34,869 bases of DNA from positions 1 through 34,869 of the forward strand of contig DRFG01000111.1 of NCBI GenBank assembly GCA_011050655.1. The letters run 5' to 3'. Under the pieces are notes generated by a model that was given only the letters and a program-made list of their open reading frames with translations, had not been told where the DNA came from and did no database searches. Of the stretch, positions 8,944 through 15,829 are shown in pieces; within the stretch, counting starts at the first letter, position 1, and the number at the start of each line of letters is the position of its first letter. The stretch comes from Roseobacter sp. Its GTDB lineage: Bacteria; Pseudomonadota; Alphaproteobacteria; Rhodobacterales; Rhodobacteraceae. Made by a program: the position numbers and the translations under genes.

Positions 8944-9362
8944 CTGCGACCCTCTACGGTGAAACTGCCGGTCGCGGTTGCGACGGGGTTATCTTCTTCT
9001 TCGTCATGGGCTGTGGCGCGAACAAACGCAACCGAGCGAGTGACATGATAGCATTCGGCCCGTGCTGTTATCCGCTGCCCCGGTTTGGCGATACGCAGAT
9101 ACTCAATGCGCAAATCTATCGTCGCGGTACCGCCTGGATTGCTGGGGTGGCTCATTACTGCAGCCCCGCAACAGGTGTCCATCAGCGCCGATACTGCCCC
9201 GCCGTGGATTACGCCAGTACGTGGATCCCCGACAAATCTTTCATCATAAGGCATGGCAATCACCGATACCCCATCATTGAGTTCTTCGAGCTTCATTCCC
9301 AATGCCGCACTGTAAGGCAGGGCAGCAATGAATTGTTCGGCCATCCGCAACTTATCTAACAT
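8940..9362 (-). CDS. PaaI-like hotdog thioesterase (first of tandem pair)
   Basis: A 140-residue hotdog-fold thioesterase. TGVIHGGAVSALMDTCCG carries the HGG motif and the catalytic-type Asp; DLRIEYLRIAKPGQRITARA and SVAFVRATAHDEEE are the following strands. I choose the ATG at 9362, with AAGGG six bases upstream, over the TTG one codon earlier. It is the first gene of a three-gene minus-strand unit (thioesterase - thioesterase - MATE). The divergent MerR gene begins 117 bp away, so the shared upstream region could contain an operator for that regulator. Likely role: release of CoA from acyl-CoA, linking to the beta-oxidation genes in the window. Confidence 0.88.
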   Translation of the reverse strand: MLDKLRMAEQFIAALPYSAALGMKLEELNDGVSVIAMPYDERFVGDPRTGVIHGGAVSALMDTCCGAAVMSHPSNPGGTATIDLRIEYLRIAKPGQRITARAECYHVTRSVAFVRATAHDEEEDNPVATATGSFTVEGRR

Positions 9363-9479
9363 CAATTGCCCTTATTTTTTGTTCGCTGCTCCATATCAAC
9401 CAAGCGGGCCACCTAGAGCAACCCCGAGTGTTGCGCTTGCATAATGTTACGCATAGGTTTCTTTTCTGAGGAGAAGATA

Positions 9480-9866
9480 ATGACTGAAAAACGCCTGAGC
9501 TTCAAAGAGATGTGTGCAGAGTTTGATGTCACTCCGCGCACGCTGCGTTACTATGAGTATATCGAGCTTCTTCACCCCGACCGCGAAGGTCGGTCGCGCA
9601 GCTATGGACCGCGCGAAATCGCCCGGATGAAGCTAATCATGCGGGGGCGTAAATTCGGATATACCCTTGAAGGCATACGCCAATGGTTGCTCATTTATGA
9701 AAAGGAAGGAACCCACGCCCAAATGCGTGCATGGGTTGTTAGCGCGGACCGACAACTTGAAGAATTGAAAGACCAGCGTGTTCAGTTGGAGGAGGCAATT
9801 GCAGAACTGCAACGGCTCCGTGATGACACGGCTCAATCACTTCTCAAGATAGATTCGCCTACCTAG
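9480..9866 (+). CDS. MerR family regulator, LiuR/GnyR-like (first paralogue)
   Basis: A 128-residue regulator. The ATG at 9480 is preceded by GAGGAGAAG and is preferred over the upstream in-frame codon at 9444. Residues 7-75 are the MerR winged helix ([20 protein letters not shown], then RSYGPREIARMKLIMRGRKFG and LEGIRQWLLIYE). Residues 80-122 form the dimerising coiled coil (QLEELKDQRVQLEEAIAELQ). There is no cysteine cluster, so it is not a metal sensor; the closest known types are LiuR/GnyR regulators of acyl-CoA and branched-chain catabolism. It is strongly similar to the MerR at 11168, roughly half identical in the DNA-binding part by eye. It is divergent from the thioesterase-MATE unit, its likeliest target along with itself. 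Confidence 0.9.
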   Translation: MTEKRLSFKEMCAEFDVTPRTLRYYEYIELLHPDREGRSRSYGPREIARMKLIMRGRKFGYTLEGIRQWLLIYEKEGTHAQMRAWVVSADRQLEELKDQRVQLEEAIAELQRLRDDTAQSLLKIDSPT

Positions 9867-10039
9867 CCGGTTTGTGCTGTACGTCGCGAAACAATATCGG
9901 CGATCCGGGTCAGCTCGGCCGCTAAAACGATCATTTCCGATACCAGATCACTGTTTACGTCAGCGGCAAGCTCATAGGCTGCATCTTCTACTTTGCTGGC
10001 TGCAACACGCAGCGCATCAACTCCAACGATATCAGGCAT
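9863..10039 (-). CDS. Small helical protein of unknown function
   Basis: A 58-residue protein beginning MPDIVGVDALRVAASK. AAGGTGG about eleven bases upstream supports this ATG; a GTG at 10054 would add five residues. The sequence alternates alanine, leucine and acidic residues (DAAYELAADV, MIVLAAELTRIADIV) and should be almost wholly alpha-helical. No domain recognised. It converges on the MerR gene with a 4-bp overlap of the ends and lies downstream of, and on the same strand as, the LuxR gene. Composition looks like coding sequence, but with no homologue to compare I hold this as probable. Confidence 0.55.
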   Translation of the reverse strand: MPDIVGVDALRVAASKVEDAAYELAADVNSDLVSEMIVLAAELTRIADIVSRRTAQTG

Positions 10040-10197
10040 AACTAACGACGCCACCTTTACTCTATACTCAAGTTTACATGCACTTTTTAATGGTTAACAA
10101 AAAGAAAATTTAATGTCTAATCGTTAAAGTTGAAGTTACCATCTTAACCAAGTTCTACCAAGCAATCATGTCACGCAGTTACGCTACACACTCATTG

Positions 10198-10944
10198 CTA
10201 CACTATATTATTGGAAGATTGGTGGATTAAGCCGAATGCCAGCCCCCTGACTGCTGCGCGGGTTCTATCTGTTACGTCCAACTTACCGAACATGCGGCGG
10301 ATTATCGTATCCACCGTGTGGCGTGAAAGCCCCATGATTACTGCAATCACAGTATTGCTTTTGCCGCGCGCGATCCAACGCAGCACCTCAAGCTCTTGAG
10401 GAGATAAACTAGAATGTTGTGCATTGGGTGTTTTGGCCATGCTGCAAAAATGCAAATGTACCGACTGAGCCGCCCATTGCATTTCTGTAATCTCTCGAGG
10501 TGAAAGTTTCGGCTTACCCTCATGAAAGCCGATACTCACCAACGCATTGCGCGCCCGTGGCCCAAAGACCTGCATTATCATGCCATCAGCAAAGCCCGCC
10601 TTTTTTGCTTTATCTATATAGGCCGATTGCCTGACGGTAAGCTGCTCAGAATCTGTAATGTCTGACCAGTAGAAGGGCTCGGTCTTTGTCGCCGCAATCG
10701 CTGGAAACGGATCATCCAGATATAGGTGCTCTTCTACATATATACGCCGGAAATCAGCCGGAATCCCGAATTCCACCGCACCAAAATTTGACGACCCCAA
10801 AGATTGCACATCAATGCTATGATAAGTGACGCTGCGAAAGTCGTTATCTCTCGCGTATCTCTGAATCAACAGCCACAGCGACCCAAAAGACGTTGTCCTT
10901 CTAACGCGGCTGATGAACGCATGTAGTTCGACTCTATCTGTCAT
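10198..10944 (-). CDS. LuxR-type regulator with autoinducer-binding domain (LuxR solo)
   Basis: A 248-residue regulator. I choose the ATG at 10944, with GGGAGCGG just upstream, over a GTG at 10965. Residues 20-165 match the autoinducer-binding domain. By counting against TraR, Tyr61, Asp70, Pro71, Trp85 and Gly113 are kept (here Tyr69, Asp78, Pro79, Trp93, Gly121), while Trp57 is replaced by Phe65. Residues 179-240 are the LuxR helix-turn-helix (SPQELEVLRWIARGKSN, SRHTVDTIIRRMFGKL). No LuxI-type synthase gene lies in the window, so it is a solo here, listening to acyl-homoserine lactones from elsewhere in the genome, from other cells, or to a related ligand. It lies between two MerR paralogues and reads away from the second. 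Confidence 0.92.
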   Translation of the reverse strand: MTDRVELHAFISRVRRTTSFGSLWLLIQRYARDNDFRSVTYHSIDVQSLGSSNFGAVEFGIPADFRRIYVEEHLYLDDPFPAIAATKTEPFYWSDITDSEQLTVRQSAYIDKAKKAGFADGMIMQVFGPRARNALVSIGFHEGKPKLSPREITEMQWAAQSVHLHFCSMAKTPNAQHSSLSPQELEVLRWIARGKSNTVIAVIMGLSRHTVDTIIRRMFGKLDVTDRTRAAVRGLAFGLIHQSSNNIV

Positions 10945-11028
10945 ATCCGCTCCCGTTTCGTTCACTGTATTGTGTATGAAACACGCTATTTTGTTTTCAA
11001 TTGTTCATTGAGTACGACCAAATACGAG

Positions 11029-11088
11029 CTTACGTAAGGTTCCCTAACGTCAAACACGCATGTGACGTGACGTCTATCTTACGTCAAC
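11029..11088. promoter_or_regulatory. Cluster of ACGT half-sites upstream of merR-fadE operon (putative operator)
   Basis: Five ACGT tetramers fall within 53 bp, at 11032, 11047, 11065, 11070 and 11081, mostly in the context T(T/G/A)ACGT(C/A)A: CTTACGTAAG is a perfect 10-bp palindrome, then TAACGTCAA, TGACGTGACGTC and TTACGTCAAC. Chance would give about 0.2 copies. They lie in the 223-bp space between the luxR start and the second merR, upstream of a weak TTGGCA-N16-TACCTA promoter-like pair (11105-11132). As I recall, LiuR-type MerR proteins bind sites rich in ACGT, so autoregulation plus control of the downstream fad genes is the natural reading; control by the LuxR protein is also possible. 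Confidence 0.5.
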
Positions 11089-11167
11089 CTCATCTTCCAT
11101 AGTATTGGCAGGGCAGTAAGCGCAGATACCTATTGTACAAAGCAAAATAAATTAGCGAGTACCGTAA

Positions 11168-11569
11168 ATGTCGAACACAACAATGACCATTCGCGAGATG
11201 TGCACCGCATTCGATGTGACTCCGCGCACCTTGCGTTTTTATGAAGCCAAGGAACTACTTTTCCCCGAACGCCAAGGGCAAAAGCGCTTGTTTACAAAAC
11301 GCGACCGCGCTCGGCTTAAACTAATCATTCGCGGGAAACGGTTTGGCTTTAGCCTGGAAGAGATTCGTCAGCTTTTGGACTTGTATCATATGGGTGACCA
11401 GCAGCAGACCCAGCTTGCCCGCACCTATGATATCGCTCGCGAACGTCTCGCTGAGCTGGAGGCACAGCGAGACGATCTTACCAATGCTATAGACGATTTG
11501 AAGAACCAGTTGAAATGGGGTGAAAAAATGATCGCCTCGATCAACAGTATGCGCAATGCAGCCGAATAA
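11168..11569 (+). CDS. MerR family regulator, LiuR/GnyR-like (second paralogue)
   Basis: A 133-residue regulator with the MerR helix-turn-helix at residues 6-75 ([45 protein letters not shown]) and a coiled coil at about 85-125 ([20 protein letters not shown]). No metal-binding cysteines. An internal ATG at residue 6 (11183) is a possible alternative start; neither has a clear ribosome binding site. The fadE-like gene begins 44 bp downstream on the same strand, and fad genes continue for 7 kb, so this protein is probably their local regulator, sensing an acyl-CoA. It is paralogous to the MerR at 9480, with the strongest similarity in the recognition helix (FDVTPRTLR in both), which suggests overlapping operator sequences. 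Confidence 0.92.
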   Translation: MSNTTMTIREMCTAFDVTPRTLRFYEAKELLFPERQGQKRLFTKRDRARLKLIIRGKRFGFSLEEIRQLLDLYHMGDQQQTQLARTYDIARERLAELEAQRDDLTNAIDDLKNQLKWGEKMIASINSMRNAAE

Positions 11570-11613
11570 GTCACACGGTAAACTACGACCGCCTGGCCAA
11601 GGGAGAAGACCAC

Positions 11614-13395
11614 ATGCCTAGCTACACCGCCCCAATCAAAGACATGCAGTTCGTATTGCATAATGTGTTGAACGTCACCGAGTCCTCCATCCCCGGCTAT
11701 GAGGAACTCGAGGAAGATTTCACCTCGGCTATCCTAGAAGAAGCTGGAAAGTTGACCTCCGAAGTGCTTGCACCGCTAAATGCTGTTGGCGACAAGGAAG
11801 GTTGCCGACTGGAAAACGGAGTAGTTTACACCCCGAAAGGTTTCAAAGAAGCATTTGCCAAGGTCAAAGAAGGCGGCTGGACCGGTCTGGATATGCCCGA
11901 GCAATATGGTGGGCAGAACATGCCTTATGTCCTTGGTTCAGCGGTAGGCGAGATGTTCTCGGCCTCAAACCAGGCATTTACCATGTACCAGGGTCTGACC
12001 CATGGTGCCGCGTCGGCAATCCTCGCACATGGGTCTGACGCGCAAAAAGATACATACCTGCCCAATATGGTTTCTTGTGAGTGGACCGGGACGATGAACC
12101 TGACAGAACCACATTGCGGCACTGATCTAGGGTTGATGCGGACCAAGGCCGCACCTCAAAGCGACGGCAGCTATAAGATTACTGGACAGAAGATATTCAT
12201 CTCTTCAGGTGAACACGACATGGCCGACAACATCATTCATCTTGTGCTAGCCAAAATTGAAGGCGGGCCCGAAGGCATCAAGGGAGTGTCTTTGTTCATC
12301 GTCCCCAAGTTTATGGTCCGAGAAGATGGCTCACTTGGCGAGCGTAATGCCGTAACTGTCGGTTCGATCGAAGAAAAAATGGGCATTCACGGCAATTCAA
12401 CCTGCGTGATGAACTATGATGGTGCCGTGGGGTATCTGCTTGGCGAAGAACATAAAGGCATGCGTGCAATGTTCACCATGATGAACGAAGCACGGATCGG
12501 GGTGGGTATGCAGGGGTTGGCCCAAGCCGACGTAGCCTATCAAAACGCGCTGGCCTATGCCAAGGACCGCTTGCAGGGTCGCGCCGTCACCGGTGCCGAA
12601 AACCCCAATGGCCCTGCTGACCCGCTGATTGTGCATCCTGATATCCGCCGGAGCCTGATGGAACAGAAATCCTTCGTTGAAGGCGCGCGAGCGTTCATAT
12701 TATGGGGTGCAAATCTGATCGACGCCGCACACCGTTCCAGTGACAGCGATGCCGACGGGCTGATCTCGCTGATGACGCCCGTCATCAAAGGCTTCTTGAC
12801 CGATGTGGGCTATGATATGACAGTCAAGGCCCAGCAGATTTACGGCGGCCATGGCTATATCGAAGAATGGGGAATGTCCCAGTTCACGCGTGATGCCCGC
12901 ATTGCCATGATTTATGAAGGTGCCAACGGTGTTCAAGCGTTGGACTTAGTCGGGCGCAAATTGGCACAAGATGGCGGCAAGCATGTGATGGCTTTCTTTG
13001 ACCTGATCAAAACCTTCATCAAGGACAATGCTGGGCAGGATGCTGAGTTCGACAAGACTTTCCTCGAACCACTCAAAGCCGCGAGCAAGGATCTTCAATC
13101 TGCGGGGATGTATTTCATGCAAAATGGTATGAAAAATCCTAACAACGCGTTATCAGGATCGAATGACTTCATGCATATGTTCGGGCACGTCTGCTTGGGC
13201 TACATGTGGGCAAAAATGGGGATCGCTGCCAAGAAAGCCCTTGCCGACAAGGTTGGGGACCCCGCCTTCCTAGAAGCCAAACTGGCTACCGGACGGTTTT
13301 ATATGGCGCGTCAATTGCCCGCGACGGCGCTGCATCTTACCCGAATTGAAACCGGCGCACAGACAGTAATGGCGCTGGACTCGGCAAACTTCTAA
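11614..13395 (+). CDS. Acyl-CoA dehydrogenase with C-terminal extension (FadE/DmdC-like)
   Basis: A 593-residue FAD-dependent dehydrogenase. After the short leader typical of this branch ([20 protein letters not shown]), the N-terminal helical domain runs to about 160, the middle beta domain holds [19 protein letters not shown] and [15 protein letters not shown], and the C-terminal helical domain ends with [18 protein letters not shown], where Glu435 is the expected catalytic base. Residues 465-590 form the extra helical domain found in the long enzymes. It introduces the alpha-beta double bond into acyl-CoA. The same branch includes the methylmercaptopropionyl-CoA dehydrogenase DmdC, so chain-length and substrate are uncertain. 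GGGAGAAG supports the start. It is the first enzyme of the beta-oxidation operon after merR. Confidence 0.93.
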   Translation: MPSYTAPIKDMQFVLHNVLNVTESSIPGYEELEEDFTSAILEEAGKLTSEVLAPLNAVGDKEGCRLENGVVYTPKGFKEAFAKVKEGGWTGLDMPEQYGGQNMPYVLGSAVGEMFSASNQAFTMYQGLTHGAASAILAHGSDAQKDTYLPNMVSCEWTGTMNLTEPHCGTDLGLMRTKAAPQSDGSYKITGQKIFISSGEHDMADNIIHLVLAKIEGGPEGIKGVSLFIVPKFMVREDGSLGERNAVTVGSIEEKMGIHGNSTCVMNYDGAVGYLLGEEHKGMRAMFTMMNEARIGVGMQGLAQADVAYQNALAYAKDRLQGRAVTGAENPNGPADPLIVHPDIRRSLMEQKSFVEGARAFILWGANLIDAAHRSSDSDADGLISLMTPVIKGFLTDVGYDMTVKAQQIYGGHGYIEEWGMSQFTRDARIAMIYEGANGVQALDLVGRKLAQDGGKHVMAFFDLIKTFIKDNAGQDAEFDKTFLEPLKAASKDLQSAGMYFMQNGMKNPNNALSGSNDFMHMFGHVCLGYMWAKMGIAAKKALADKVGDPAFLEAKLATGRFYMARQLPATALHLTRIETGAQTVMALDSANF

Positions 13396-13401
13396 GTTGC
13401 C

Positions 13402-13425
13402 AGGAGTGGGGGAAACCCCACTCCT
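13402..13425. terminator. Perfect 10-bp hairpin with GAAA tetraloop after fadE-like gene
   Basis: AGGAGTGGGG (13402-13411) pairs perfectly with CCCCACTCCT (13416-13425) around a GAAA loop, seven bases after the fadE-like stop codon and 22 bases before the next start. There is no T-run after it, so it more likely stabilises the upstream message or partly attenuates read-through than fully terminates. GAAA is a GNRA tetraloop, consistent with an RNA-level role. Confidence 0.65.
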
Positions 13426-13447
13426 AACGCTGATAGAAAGGACCACT

Positions 13448-13660
13448 ATGCCTAAACGTTTTCGCCTGACCCGACGCTTTCCCGTTGCAATGACCGAAGA
13501 TGGGTATCGTCGCCTCAAAAAGTTTTCTTCCGAAGCGGGTTTGGATGAAGGTGAAGCCCTGTCATTTATATTCGAAAACTTTAACAGCGTTATGGACGAA
13601 GAAAACCTCACTGCGCGCCTTCGGCTTTTCAACGCTGAACTGGATGATCGGAAAAAATGA
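13448..13660 (+). CDS. Small ribbon-helix-helix-like protein in fad operon
   Basis: A 70-residue basic-then-acidic protein. The ATG at 13448, preceded by GAAAGG, is preferred over the upstream open frame that would run through the hairpin. The order is: a basic strand (KRFRLTRRFPVAM), a helix (TEDGYRRLKKFSSEAG), a turn, and a second helix (DEGEALSFIFENFNSVMDEE), then an acidic tail. This matches the strand-helix-helix layout of MetJ/CopG DNA-binding proteins, seen by pattern only. It could be a DNA-binding co-regulator of the operon; no toxin partner is adjacent, so an orphan antitoxin is less likely. It is followed by about 300 bp of repeats before the glutathione S-transferase. Confidence 0.68.
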   Translation: MPKRFRLTRRFPVAMTEDGYRRLKKFSSEAGLDEGEALSFIFENFNSVMDEENLTARLRLFNAELDDRKK

Positions 13661-13697
13661 AAGCAATCGCCGAAGACACGCCTAAATGGAACCGACC

Positions 13698-13728
13698 CTT
13701 CGGGGAGAGTTTTTTTAGCAAAATGAAA
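13698..13728 (-). repeat. Degenerate inverted copy of the TTCATTTTGCC repeat
   Basis: The plus strand reads CGGGGAGAG, a run of T, then AGCAAAATGAAA (13717-13728). This is the reverse orientation of the element at 13871-13926: GCAAAATGAAA and the GAGTTT block are kept, with changes between. It lacks the GC hairpin. It faces the intact copy about 140 bp away, so the region between merits reading as one mobile or decayed unit. Confidence 0.5.
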
Positions 13729-13735
13729 TACAGTC

Positions 13736-13777
13736 ACCCTGCTCTGGCCCCAATACAGATTAAGACCAAAGCAGGGT
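13736..13777. repeat. Inverted repeat (8-bp arms) in the repeat-rich gap
   Basis: ACCCTGCT (13736-13743) and AGCAGGGT (13770-13777) are perfect reverse complements separated by 26 bases. They lie between the two oppositely oriented copies of the TTCATTTTGCC repeat, in the gap 13661-13960 that has no credible gene. They could be a weak hairpin in the fad operon transcript. Confidence 0.4.
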
Positions 13778-13870
13778 TTCACTTTGCACGCGGCTCGGCT
13801 CTCCAGCCTGCCCCGCACGGCATCGATATAAGAGTTCGGTTAGCAGTTGTTTAACACGCACAAAGTCATT

Positions 13871-13926
13871 TTCATTTTGCCGAATAAACTCCACGGGGGT
13901 GTGGGGGTGTGATACCCCCACGGCAA
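13871..13926 (+). repeat. Dispersed TTCATTTTGCC / GGGGG repeat, copy 1
   Basis: Starts TTCATTTTGCCGAATAAACT, then CCACGGGGG and a perfect 8-bp hairpin GTGGGGGT (13901-13908) / ACCCCCAC (13914-13921) with a 5-base loop. The first 20 bases agree with the copies at 25491 and 28527 except for one or two positions. This copy lacks the second, AT-centred hairpin of the others. It lies 35 bp before the glutathione S-transferase start. Confidence 0.75.
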
Positions 13927-13960
13927 CATTAAATTTTACCACCGCCTATGGGAGGCATAT

Positions 13961-14599
13961 ATGACCATCAAACTTTACTGTTTTGGCGAAAGTGGAAACG
14001 CTTACAAGGCCGCCCTCGCGTTTCAACTATCCGGCCTCGATTGGGAACCTGTAAAGGTTGACTTTTTCGGTGGGGAAACCCGCACTCCTGATTACCGTAC
14101 AAGCATCAATAACATGGGTGAAGCGCCGGTTATGGTCGATGGAGACGTCCGACTGACCCAATCCGGCGTCATACAAGATTATATTTCGGAAAAGTCAGGC
14201 AAGTTTGGCGGGAAAAATGCCGACGAACGCCGCGAGATCTTGAGATGGGTGCTTTGGGACAACCACAAGCTGAGTTCAAATGCGGGTATGACGCGTTTTC
14301 TGTTAAATTTCCTGCCTGAAGACAAGCGCCCCAAGGAAGTCATCAGTTTTATGCAAGGGCGCCTATCGGCGGCCTACGCCGTACTGAATGACCATCTTGA
14401 TGGCCGTGACTGGATCGTCGGCGACCAGATAACCAACGCCGATCTCAGCTGCTGTGGCTATCTTTATTACCCTGAACCTTTCGGATTTGACCGGAAGGAT
14501 TGGCCCCATATCGACGCGTGGCTTTCGCGCCTGAGTGAAACACCAGGTTGGAAGGCCCCTTATGATTTAATGCCCGGCAGCCCAGCTGACCGCGCCTGA
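13961..14599 (+). CDS. Glutathione S-transferase family protein
   Basis: A 212-residue two-domain GST. The N-terminal thioredoxin-like domain has the start MTIKLYCFGESGNAYKAALA (Ser11 is at the position used by serine-type GSTs), the cis-proline region GEAPVMVDGDV and the glutathione contact LTQSGVIQDYI. The C-terminal helical domain (about 90-205) holds the N-capping motif segment DGRDWIVGDQITNADLSCCG. It would conjugate glutathione to electrophiles or act as a glutathione-dependent isomerase. Its place between acyl-CoA dehydrogenase and thiolase suggests detoxifying reactive enoyl or peroxidised fatty-acid intermediates (inference). GGGAGG six bases upstream fixes the start. Confidence 0.9.
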   Translation: MTIKLYCFGESGNAYKAALAFQLSGLDWEPVKVDFFGGETRTPDYRTSINNMGEAPVMVDGDVRLTQSGVIQDYISEKSGKFGGKNADERREILRWVLWDNHKLSSNAGMTRFLLNFLPEDKRPKEVISFMQGRLSAAYAVLNDHLDGRDWIVGDQITNADLSCCGYLYYPEPFGFDRKDWPHIDAWLSRLSETPGWKAPYDLMPGSPADRA

Positions 14600-14617
14600 C
14601 ATAAACGGAGAGATCAC

Positions 14618-15829
14618 ATGACCGAAGCATATATCTATGACGCGCTACGCACGCCGCGCGGCAAGGGTCGCAAAGACGGATCGCTGCACGAGGTTACCTC
14701 GCTGCGCCTGTCCGCGTTGACGCTAAACGCGCTCAAAGAGCGCAATAACCTAGAAGGGCACGCCGTCGAGGACGTTATCTGGGGCAACGTAACGCAAGTG
14801 ATGGAGCAAGGCGGTTGTCTGGCACGCTCTGCGGTGTTGGCTTCCGATTTGGACGAACGCATCCCTGGCCTTGCGATCAACCGCTTTTGTGCATCTGGCA
14901 TGGAAGCCGTGAACCTAGCAGCTAATCAGGTAAGAGGCGGCGCGGGCATGGCCTATATCGCAGGCGGCGTAGAAATGATGGGCCGTGTGGCGATGGGAAG
15001 CGACGGTGCTGCTATTGCCGTTGACCCGACTATCGCGATGGAGAAATACTTTGTCCCGCAGGGTATTTCAGCCGATATTATCGCTACCGAATACGGCTTT
15101 ACCCGTGACGAGGCCGACCAACTCGCCGTCAAGTCCCAACAACGTGCCAAGAAAGCCTGGGACGAAGGCCGGTTCGCTAAATCTGTGATCGATGTAAAAG
15201 ACCAGAACGGCTTATCTATTCTCAGCTATGACGAATACATGCGGCCTCAGACCGACATGCAATCACTTGGCGCACTGAACCCTGCGTTTCAGCAGATGGG
15301 CGAAGTCATGCCCGGTTTCGATAAGATCGCGCTGATGAAATACCCGCATCTGGAAAAGATTAATCACATCCACCACGCTGGCAACTCGTCGGGTATTGTT
15401 GATGGCGCGGCGGCTGTATTGATTGGCAACAAGGAGTTTGGCGAAAAATACGGCCTCAAGCCACGCGCCCGTATCCGCGCCACCGCCAAGATCGGCACCG
15501 ATCCGACAATCATGTTGACCGGGCCTGTGCCAGTGACTGAAAAAATTCTCGCGGACAATGGTATGAAGATCGGTGACATTGACCTGTTTGAAGTCAACGA
15601 AGCCTTCGCCGCGGTGGTTATGCGTTTCATGCAGGCATTTGACGTCGATGACAGCAAGGTGAACGTCAACGGTGGTTCCATCGCGATGGGACACCCTTTG
15701 GGCGCGACCGGTGCGATGATCATCGGTACGTTGCTTGACGAGCTTGAGCGCGCTGACAAAGAGGTCGGCATGGCCACGCTTTGCATTGCGTCCGGCATGG
15801 GTGCCGCAACAATAATCGAGAGGGTCTGA
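14618..15829 (+). CDS. fadA: Acetyl-CoA C-acyltransferase (thiolase, FadA-type)
   Basis: A 403-residue thiolase that cleaves 3-ketoacyl-CoA to acetyl-CoA and a shortened acyl-CoA, the last step of beta-oxidation. All three catalytic blocks are present: Cys91 in INRFCASGMEAVN, His359 in GSIAMGHPLGATGA, and Cys389 in CIASGMGAATIIERV. The NEAF box (DLFEVNEAFAAV) is also intact. The ATG follows CGGAGAG. Its stop overlaps the next gene's start as TGATG (15827-15831), so the downstream 99-residue protein is translationally coupled. The order thiolase - small protein - hydratase/dehydrogenase indicates a FadAB-type complex encoded here. Confidence 0.95.
   Translation: MTEAYIYDALRTPRGKGRKDGSLHEVTSLRLSALTLNALKERNNLEGHAVEDVIWGNVTQVMEQGGCLARSAVLASDLDERIPGLAINRFCASGMEAVNLAANQVRGGAGMAYIAGGVEMMGRVAMGSDGAAIAVDPTIAMEKYFVPQGISADIIATEYGFTRDEADQLAVKSQQRAKKAWDEGRFAKSVIDVKDQNGLSILSYDEYMRPQTDMQSLGALNPAFQQMGEVMPGFDKIALMKYPHLEKINHIHHAGNSSGIVDGAAAVLIGNKEFGEKYGLKPRARIRATAKIGTDPTIMLTGPVPVTEKILADNGMKIGDIDLFEVNEAFAAVVMRFMQAFDVDDSKVNVNGGSIAMGHPLGATGAMIIGTLLDELERADKEVGMATLCIASGMGAATIIERV

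Noticed and set aside
10945-11167. Lux box for the LuxR solo
   Set aside because: I looked for a 20-bp inverted repeat of the usual kind and found none convincing; ACGT palindromes better fit the MerR neighbour.
13448-13660. Toxin-antitoxin module
   Set aside because: The ribbon-helix-helix-like protein has no toxin-like neighbour; the adjacent genes are enzymes of beta-oxidation and a glutathione transferase.
13657-13854. 65-residue frame starting inside the small regulator-like gene (ATGA)
   Set aside because: It runs straight through the repeat copies and inverted repeat, has no recognisable pattern, and its only support is the overlapping start.
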